A DNA stretch of 64,000 bases from IMG/VR virus record IMGVR_UViG_3300047476_001057, positions 62,001-126,000 of that record; one strand, given 5' to 3'. The position numbers were made by a program, and so were the translations under genes. Below, in pieces: positions 20,501 to 29,800 of the stretch. Every line of letters starts with the position of its first letter. The first letter of the stretch is position 1. The DNA is from a virus. The notes below the pieces were generated by a model. The model ran no database searches, was not told where the DNA came from, and saw only the letters and a list, made by a program, of their open reading frames with translations.

Positions 20501-20828
20501 GGAAAATGCTCTTAAGAATGCTTATGATAAGTATAAAGCAGATGCAGAAAGAGCTGGTAATCCTGTAGCCAACTATGACCAGTGGAAAGACTTTAGTGCT
20601 GCTGCAAAAGAAATCCGCAAAGGATTTCAAGCTGCCCCTGCTACAGAACAGACAGAGGAACAACCAGAGACCTATGCAGAACAGTTTGATGTGGCTGCTG
20701 TCAATACAGAAAACATATCAGAAGATGTTGTAGATCAAATATTGAGTTCTACAAAATCAGAAAAAAGTGATAACTTTGAGAACAAGGTTGATGACTTTTT
20801 TACTAACCTGACCGTTTGTAATATCTAA
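17511..20828 (+). CDS. Large crAss-like cargo-type virion protein with hydrophobic centre and Pro-rich linker
   Basis: A 1105-residue protein. I choose ATG 17511 because it sits in the CCCTATG context used by neighbouring genes; an in-frame GTG three codons upstream is the alternative. Residues about 225-330 and 550-590 contain Gly/Ala-rich amphipathic or hydrophobic stretches (FTVGALGQMALETYLTAGF; FLMGALTGRFIAPFSYAGG) that may insert into membrane. The rest is helical. Near residues 949-995 there is a Pro/Glu/Val/Thr-rich linker, followed by a small C-terminal domain. It lies between another cargo-type gene and the polymerase gene, separated by 11 and 8 bases. Probably an ejected inner-virion protein that helps form a channel; that role is a guess from composition. 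Confidence 0.5.
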   Translation: MEKFTIDPGLYLPSDPLPQAISPVIQDYENSGAFIQSQQDYADSISMPGDSITDLINKVEQYQAQSRALLDQGNPEIPVGPGYQFNMNGVMNKLARSLNPEKPTLQASAAPMTLGSQSDFDRYAQSEDFQTFGYVPSLGSEQEYRYGRAMTWGDTVGKAFAGGSALAWDTFVEGWKGWGRMTEALFTWDSSKLMGSEEERYEIAKKQEEIFNKYAIYNTAESEDSLLNRQFFGNMLQQTGFTVGALGQMALETYLTAGFGKAISAAVGGIGKARGLKTAMNVGELINDTRKVQQVISNTQKVNNALKLIPRSIVPLYGTAEDMIKAGKAGAGTLQLGMLLGGGIKRELSIFNMARSEAIFEAASTYKELENKLVQDFVNTNGREPSVTELETIRQTADNASADNFATNLGILTLMNRIQFGNMFKNFNTSRKIFSSNATALGDDVFEVSGKVGDKTIKKVYEKGFVGRLGAVRDISKTFGKKKAAWEAAKSAGLGIMKFEGSEGAQELLQEASNKGLSAYYYDLYNGKKGYSSKIDNVLSSIQNPITDIDGAKTFLMGALTGRFIAPFSYAGGKLFAGKEGKEIAAKKREAVNIINTFYTDPTQYTKEWIANVKVQNRAAENMEQAVANGDKYTFYNTKDSAFAKAVSSAIKLNMYESLKGTLTELGQDLTEQEFKEAFNMDATAANRENVQQFMGKVVGQMDEYYTLYNNLKDKYGDRIVPELYRYNKPEEYERVKIAKIALDNAIEMLTTNVFKARQTTKRAAQLQSEIAANANIGASSIEVLNKLGSEQSIGDHISMLNKEIGFYEKAETLDAEQKAILNLKKQELKLSQAWQDAFEDVMTGQGESFFEEGSIKKIYEAYENLVNFYNKSEEKNVSVSIEDIEDNFTKFLDYIQLNKDGKAYIDAMNLLADPYNMNLIIEATKSSIDEMGKIMQKEHLEEVNKIAEDPKPPVEVPPAEDPVPPATDPVVVTTTETAQPATEIQPEVKPAENAEMENALKNAYDKYKADAERAGNPVANYDQWKDFSAAAKEIRKGFQAAPATEQTEEQPETYAEQFDVAAVNTENISEDVVDQILSSTKSEKSDNFENKVDDFFTNLTVCNI

Positions 20829-20836
20829 TATACCCT

Positions 20837-23800
20837 ATGAACAAGTGTAGTATAAGTATCCAGACTTTTGCTGACTTTACCAAGCAACTGTTGGCACAAG
20901 ATGCCAAGTATAAAAACTTTGCAGAAGTGGCAAAGTTTATCATCAAACGTCCTGGACAACCGGATAGTGTAAAGATGGTAGCTCTTAAAGGGCTTGCCAA
21001 GATATATGACCAGCTGTCTAAAAAAGATAACACTTTTAGTTTCTCTGCAGATGACAGCAAGATCATTGATGTAGACCTTGAGAAGGATAACTTAGAAACA
21101 CAGTTTAAGAATATTGCTGCTAACTACCAGGTGCGTCCGGTAAGTGGTCCTTCTATAGACGCTATCAGAAGTGACATAAAGAACCTTGCAACACTTCCTG
21201 TATTACAGCTGCAAGATGCTGTTACCAAAATCGTAAAAGACATAGCGGCCCTTGCCAAGACCAACTTCCGTAAGAGTGCAGACGAGATGGTTAAGTCTAT
21301 TGGTGAACTCTATGACAGAGCTATCAATGAACTTGCAAAGAATACAGGTGTAAGTCCTATCATCCGTAACTCTCTCACACAGCTTCTTAACACAGAAAAG
21401 AACATTGCTACAGAAGCTGCCAGTGATTATATACCCTTAAAGAACACTATCTATGGTGACACCAAGCTTATTGTAAAGAAAGATGGTAGTGTGTTTGAAG
21501 TGTTAAAAGACAACAATGGTAAGTTTATAGACATTAACTCACAGGATGGTACAACCGAAGTTGTATTTGACAGAAGTGCCGGTGACCAGTTGTTTAATCT
21601 CAGGGTTGACTCTTCACCTTTTGTAGGTGGTAATGATGGTACACAGTATATTTTTTCTCACAATGAACTGAGAAATGGTATGAACCTCCGTGACCGTACC
21701 GGAAAAGTGATGACCAACCAACTTCTTGGTTTGGACAATCCCCTTTCTGCTTTAGAAGTAATAGCATCACGTACAGAGGTAGACCGCAACCAGGATCGTA
21801 TCCGCAGGATCCGTACTGAGATCCCTAACCGTACACTTGAAACACAGGAAGTAGCCTCACAGCAAAAAGCTTTGCTTGCAGGAAGTCCTGTACTCACTGT
21901 GTTTTCTCCAGTAGATGGAGCACAGATCCAGTTCAGAATTCCTGGACAACAGGGAGCTATGATACTATACGGTATAGATAACTATGCTATAGTTTATCCT
22001 GATAACCGCACAGTGCCTGTTGACTTTTCTGAGTCTCAGAAAGAACTTATTCTAAAGCTTGCCCGTAAGAACACCACTAATGAAAACGGTGTAAACGTAA
22101 CAGAACCTCTTACAGAGGAGGACTTCTATAACCTGAAAGCCAGCTACGAGAAGTTTAAAGATTTCAAGAAAGCTGTACAGGAAATACTTGACCTTAACAA
22201 AGACCAGGCTGAGGTTGTCTTACCGCAGGCTTTGGTTAATACATATATCAGTCTTGCCCGTACAGGTGAGACTATTGCTGTTGCCCCCACTGCCGATCAG
22301 CAAGCTAGTTTATCTACACTTTTAAATAAAGAAGGCAATCCTGGTCAAATTAGCTTTAACGTTGTTGAAGCTCTTGATGATGAAAACTACTCAGAACCAC
22401 GCCGCGTAACCAAACCGATCATGGTTGCCAAGCAGGGTGGTGTGTGGACATTCATATCAGACCTGAAGGGTAATGAGATGATAGCAGTAGAGCGTGATGG
22501 CAAGACAGAATACATAACGTTTTCTGACTACATGCAAAACGTTCTTAATGTTTCTCCTGAGATTACTATACCAAATTTCCCAAGTGCTTTTGCATGGTTG
22601 TACCAGAAAGCTAACGGTAAGTTTCAACCTATTGCACTTAAGTATACACCTGTAGAAACAAGTGCAGATATTGCACGTCTTGCCATGGGCTTTGGTCAGC
22701 TGATCAAAAAGATGAATGATCCCCAGGCTGAAGGACCGAGAGAGCTCAGAAACTTCAACCTGAACAACTTTGGGTTTTCTCCTTACAACCCAACAGGAGC
22801 AACCAGCTTTGCCGGTGACTTTGATAGTTTCAAAGATCCAAGTGGTGAACGCAGTGTATCTATCCAGATCCATCCTATGACTATGAACTGGAGCCAAGTG
22901 CCACGTGATGTAAGAAAAGCTCTTACTATTTACATAGACGTTCCTGTAATGAATGCATTCTTACAGGTGGTACGTAAGGCTGCAGAGATGCCTGCCTTTA
23001 AATCACAGAAGCTTGACCTGAACACAACTGCCGGCAGAAATGCCCTGGTGAAGTTTATAGATGAAGATCCTCAGCTCCGTAAAGAGTTAATGGGTGCTTA
23101 TGAAGATATCAATACCCATATCTACCGTAAGTTTCAGGGTATAGGAGAGAAGCTTACCAAGACTTCTTATAACGGTGAGTTTGACATACCTAAGATCTAC
23201 ACCATTATGGAAAATGAGAAGAGTGATCTTAGTGGCAGATGGAAGCTTAAAGTGAAGGACCGTCAAAGTGGTAAGGATATAACCAACATGGATAACTACC
23301 GTAGCATGACTACGGAAGAAGTGTTCAGCTTTGGTGGTATACAAGCTGTGTTTGCAGGACCAAATGTTTCTGCTGTACAGACAGTAAACAAACCGGCACC
23401 GGTAACACAAAACCCGGCTAACAATACTGCTGCAGATAATGTACCTGGTACTACAGGTGGTATGCAGATAGACCTTGACTTTGAAGACGGAGCTTTTGAG
23501 CTTGCCATGGACACAGAGCTTTTCCAGGCTTACCAGGCAGGACAGTTCCAGCAGGAGCTTGACTGGATCAAGGCTAACCTTCCTAAAGATATAACAGTAG
23601 AAGACCTTGCCGAGATCATGGATGATCTGAAAGCTGAAGGTCGTGTACTTGGTTACTTTAGAGACAGGGTTATCTACCTTAACGAGCAACTTTCAGGCAG
23701 GGGATCTGGATACCATGAAGCATTCCATGGTGTGTTTCGTAAACTCATGGACGCTGCAACACGTGAGCGTTATCTAAACCTTGCTAAAGAAAAGATGGGA

Positions 23801-26800
23801 GCTGTTTCCAAAGAGCAGATTCAGGAGTTCCGTCAGAGACGTTCTCTCTATCATCTTTCTAATGCACAGGTAGTAGACCGTATGGCAGAAGAATACCTGG
23901 CTGACAGGTTTAAGTCATATAAGTTAGAAGGACGTGGTGCCCAGGAAGGATGGTTAAAGAAACTTCTAAACCTAATAGACAGCATCATTCGTTTCTTTAA
24001 CAAGAACTATAAAGAGATAGACAGCCTGTTCCAGAGAATAGACACAGGTTTCTATAAGAACGCACAGATAGTAGGAGAATTCAAGGAAGGAGCGTTTGAA
24101 ATGCTGCCTACCCGCAGCACTCTTGTAACAGGACCAAACGGTAAAGCTGTACAGAGAAAGAACTTCCTTAATAAGATTGAGCAGGCACAGCTTGTTAACC
24201 GTCTTGCTGAACTGGCTTCTTTCTCAGTAGGTAAAAACTTTGAAGAGAAGTTTGCAGCAGCCCGTAAAGAGTTAATTGCTGAACTAAACATAGATAACCT
24301 GGTAGCCCAGAATCCTTCAGAGGAAGCAGCTATTCGTGCACGTTACGAATCTATCCTCCAGGATAAACTATACACACTTGGTGTACCTGTATCCATGATC
24401 AATGAAACAAGTAATGCTGCTATGGACCAGAACATTAGTCTGATCCAGGCGGACCCTGCACAGCTGGCAGCTTATAACAAGCAGCAGGCTGATGCACTGA
24501 AGTCACTGAAGCAGCAGGTAAACCAGAAGCTGAACAAGATTTCTATAGCAAACATGTACTTTGATCCTGAAGCTATGCTCAGTGAAGAGGAGTTTGATGA
24601 AGATGATCTTGGTGATGAAACAAACTACGAGGATAGCTTTGTAAACATGAACACCCTGGATGGTCTTAGCCGCCAGTTCCGTTCATTCTTTGGGCTGATC
24701 TCTTACATCCATACAGATGACCTAGGTATAAAAACTACCCGCATGGTAGATGGAGCTACAGTGTTTGATACCATGATGAAGATCTTGGCTGACACTCCTG
24801 TAGAGAACATGATGACCCGTATGGAAGAGACCCTTGAAAAGATGCTGGAGTCTGAGAACATGCTGGCATATGAGCGTCTTAATGCAGTATGGGATAAGAT
24901 GAAGAAGTACTTCGGTCTTAACGAAGACAACCAGCCTACACGTAACACCAACCTGTACAACCAGTTTATTGATGTATTCAATGTAGCTGATCTTTCTACA
25001 GATGTTTATTATGTAAACACACGTAATGACTCTTCATCACTAAGGGTTATTGATGCCACTATACAAAATGACATCAACCAGTACTACGAGAAGCTGAGAA
25101 GAAAGTATGAGACCAGCTTCATGAAGAAGTCTGTTAAAGAGCGTGAAGAGATCCTGCGTCTGGCTAAATCTGTTATCAAAACAGAAGTGACCACACCAAC
25201 AGACTTGGGTAGCCAGAGTTTTAACTCACTGAAGGCTAGAGCCAAGAAAGTACACAAGGCTCTATCTGATATGGGTATAGTGCTGCCTTTGCATACTATC
25301 ACTTACTCACTCATTGCTATTGACGTAAAAGAAAACAAAGTGGAGCTTAAACCTAAGAGCAAAGCTTTGAAGCAATACATCCTTGACCAGGAGTTGATCA
25401 ACACTGGTGCCTACCTTGACAAAGACTTCTTTGACAAGCTTGTTAGATATGTAGATGAAAACACTAACATCTTTGACAAGACTGTAGATAAAGATATTGC
25501 TGCAGATGGTACACTGGGTCTTAGTGATCTTGAAAAGAACCAGCTCCGTTTAAAGAAGAGAGGTCTTGGTCTTATCAATTCTGTACTGAAGAAGACCGGA
25601 CGCTACGTTGTTAAATATGATCTTGACACTGTAGTTTCTGTGTTCCGTAATGCAGAAGGTAAGAACGTTTACCGTTATGTACGTTACACGCCACCACTGG
25701 TTATCTCCCAGTCTTTGAGAGAGAACGGATGGCAGGGTACTTATACTAACTTCCCTGTTATTGCAAGATTCTTGCAGGACAACCCACTCACTGCTAACAA
25801 ACCTGAGAACCTGCTCTACTTACAGAACCTTGAGCTCAGAACTTTTGGTGGTGCACGCCAGACACTCAAAGGTGTAGAGCGTGACGGTGTTACTGCAAAG
25901 ACTATTGACACTGCAGGATACTATCTTTCTTATGTGCTGATGTCTATGAACCGTAAGACAACGGTTAATAACAATGCAGCTATCACCACTTTCTCAAGGA
26001 TGCTTACACAGAATGAGGCATCTAACACTATATACATGGTACCTAATCTTTACAAGAGAATGGTTACCAGTGCTGGTTATGTATCTGAAGACAAGCAGAA
26101 CCTGGTAGTAAAAGGTTTTGTAGATGTTATCAAGCAGGAATACCAGCGTATACAAAGAGAGTGGGCTACACGTAATGACCAGAACAAGGAGAAGTTTAAT
26201 AACTACAACGCTGTTTTGAACCAGGACGGATCTGTAAACACAGAAGATCCATCTCTGCGTGCATACAACTTTAACATGCTGGCAGACTTCTTTGAGTTTA
26301 ACAATCCTGCATCCAGGACTGCTAATCCTCAGCGTGCTGACATCCGTAACCAGCTTATACAAAGTGCAAAAGATGGTGTGAAGTTTGACAAGCTTGACCT
26401 TGGTGCACTGGAGCGTGAGCTTCTTAACTATGCAGAAGAGAAGTTTGCTGCCCACTTAGATATACTGAAGTCTTACAAGCTTGTTGAAGAAGACCAGCAG
26501 ACTGGTGGACTTACAAGCCGTCTGATCCCTGACAGCTACAGTGTTGATGGTACATCTGTCAGTATTGAGACAGAAGATTCCAACCTGGAGTCTTATCTTA
26601 AAGATGTATACTTCAACGTATTTATAAACAACCTGCAGGTATCACAGTTCTTTGACGGTGATATTGCCATGGGTGTTAAGAACTTTGCTGACTACTTTAA
26701 GCGTCAGAAGATGAACGTTGCTGCCGGTCCTTCTATGAAGAGTGGTAGCCATAATGTAGCTTATGTAGATGAGATCACTTTCCTTATCAATGAGTCTGAA

Positions 26801-29800
26801 CTTGAAGAAGGTCAGTATGATGAGAATGACGAGATGCCTGAAGGCTTTGCAGGGCGTGCCCAGAAAGTCAAAGGCTTTGATGGTCAGTCTATCACTACCA
26901 TAGAGCACCGTATTGAACAATACCGTAAGCAGGGTAGGCTTGTAGATGATGTAGAAGGTCAGAAGTCTGTAGAAGAGATTCTTAAAGCCAGCCGTTACAG
27001 AAAACTTACAGAAGAGGAAGTAGAGTTCCTTAAAGATAACAAGGTGGTACTAGGTCCAAAGAAAACCGTAACCGGTGCTTTGGTGTACTACCATAAGCAA
27101 GCAGAACACATACTGTTCCGTACAGACAGTTCTTACATGGTTGTACCGGACGGCATGACCCGCAGCCAGGTAGAGAAGAGACTTGCTGAACTATATAACC
27201 AGGCAGACATCTTTCGTTCCAAGTTACGTAATGCAGATACATATGATGTCACTGCAGATGGTGGTGTGGAGTTTATTGAAGACCAGCTCCGTGATCTGTA
27301 TACCCAGATACATCGTTATTGGGAACCACTACCTCACCGTGTTGCCCATCACAATATGCTGAACTCAATGGAGACTAACGACATTGATCAGCTCATGGAT
27401 CTTACAGCTTCCAAAAAAGCTACACTGCTTCCTGTAAAAGTTAATGAAAGAGGCATTACTGACCTTGGCAAGTCTAAACTCAGTGTTCCTAACATATATA
27501 AGTTTGACCAGGTAGAAACTTCTAAGGTGTCTACTGACATCAGTTCTACTACACAGCTTCAGCATTTGATAGATGCAGACATCAACCTTGACGATAAAGA
27601 GGTGGACTCTAATCTGAAAGATGCAGTGTTGCAGTATCGTAAGCTTACCGGCAGACTTTCTGAGGTGAGCCTGGACAGACTGAACAACATCATCAAAGAT
27701 GAAAATGGTAATGTAGACGTACGTGCTATTATCCGTAGCATGAGAGATGGTCTTGAGTCACAGGGAGCTGACAGCAATACGCTGAAGTTCTTTGAAATTA
27801 GAGACGACCAGCCTGTACACAACATCAATCTTCCTTTGCTGAAGAAGATGTTTACTTACTACTACTTTGCTTTCTACTCTAACAATGTGTTTAACAAACG
27901 TCAGAGTGGTAGAAAAGACTATATCATTACCAGCTGGGGATACAAGCTTATTGAAGACCGTGCTACCGGTGAAATCATTAAGAGTGACGAGATAGCTAAA
28001 GACCCACAGAAGTATAACGACAACTCTAAGTATAAGCTTCGTTATCCTGGTGTAAAGTATGATGCTGCTAATGATCGCTACATCGTAGAGGTGATGGTAC
28101 CACGTCCATACTTTAAGAACCAGGAAGAGATTGACCTGTTTGAGCGTAAGCTCAGTGAGTTCCTTTCTACCCGTATTCCAACAGAGGACAAGCGTTCTAT
28201 GATTGTGGCTAAGGTGGTGGACTTTATTGATGGTGCTTACCAGAATGCTATCGTCATCCCTCAGATCATACATATCCTGTCAGGTTCTGACCTTGACATT
28301 GACTCTCTCTATTCTCATACGTTTGCTACCTATGAAGACTTCAATGGTAAGCAGAAAGTATATGGTGAGGCAAACACTCCTAAAGAGCAGTTTGTGGAAT
28401 ACCTCCAGAGCATGATGGAAGATAAGACGCTTGCTCCACTTGTAAAAGCAGAACTGGATAAGGTTTATAAAGAGCAAGTTACTGATGTACCTGAGTCTTT
28501 AGAGGATCTTGCAGAAGACCTGAACCTGCCGTTCTATAACTATACAAAGGAGCAGTGGATTGCTGCTTTGGATGAACTGCGTAAACAGCGTAATGATTAC
28601 TATGAGCAGGCACAAGCTATAAAGGAAAGGCGTAAGCAAACCCAGGAAATTTACCAGAGACTTAAAGCTGAGAATGAGCAGATGGTGCAGGAGATCACTG
28701 ATGCACTTAAAGCTTCTCTGAAAGCTGAGGGTATTGACACTACACCGGACGAGTTTGCTGAACTTCTTTGGGAACAGACTTCTGTAATGAGAGAGCGTTT
28801 TCGTGAGCAGGGTAGTCTTCGTGAGTCTTTAGAGCAAATGAATTATAGCATTAAGGTGGCTTATGATATAGTGACATCTGCTAATAACAAGATCCGTAAC
28901 TCCCGTAATGAACTGGAGCGTATCAGCAGACTGATGAAAGTGCTTGCTACACTCAACGTACTTGCCCGTAAGAAGATGCCTGTCACTGTAGCTCAGTATA
29001 CTAAGGAAGCATCTAAGAAAGGATCACTTGTACCTGAGACATTACAGAACGACTTGCTCCAGGCTAAGATGGACATCCTTGGTAATCCTTATACGTTTAA
29101 GAAACTATACATACAAGAACGTTCTGACGTTTCCAGGTTTGAGAAGATAGCTGTGGCTATGAAGAAAACCATCAAGGACGTTATCAACAAGAATAACATC
29201 TTCTCACCAGACGGTATTATTGGATCCCGTGACATGGTGAAGAGTTCCGGTGCAGGTATTGGTATTGCTGCCAACATCAACAAGTTTGCTGCTTTTGCTT
29301 CTAAGAAAGGACTTAGACTTAATGCTCCGGTGTGGAGTGTAAACGGTAAGAACTATGTAGACTTCACTGCAGACAGTGAGAGCCGTCCTATCTCAGACAT
29401 TGGTAACGCCCTGGGTATGCAGGCTGACGCCAAGAGTAATCCTATCCCGGCTGTACTTAATCTTAATGAGGTTAGCTTACCTATCACTCTTGTAATGATT
29501 GCACAGAAGCTTCCGCTTGAGATGGCTATCACGATCAACTCTGTACCACTGGTATCTAAAGTGATCCAGCGTGTTATGGAAGAGAAACGTGAGATCCGTA
29601 CCATAGCTGACCTCTTTAACAAACGCAGTCTTACAAGCATAGCCCGTGAAGAAATGAGCACTGCTATCGAGCAGCTCAAAGAAGACGGCTTGCAAGCTGA
29701 GCTATTTGAAGTAGATGATGAACAGAACATCATCTATGACATGGCAGGTAATCCTAAGTTTAAGAAGGACCTAATGCTGGAATATGAGTTTGACTATACT

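Noticed and set aside
20374-20663. Frames on both strands within the Pro/Thr-rich linker of the cargo gene at 17511
   Set aside because: Low-complexity linker DNA produces open frames by chance; they have no start context and are contained in a clearly coding gene.
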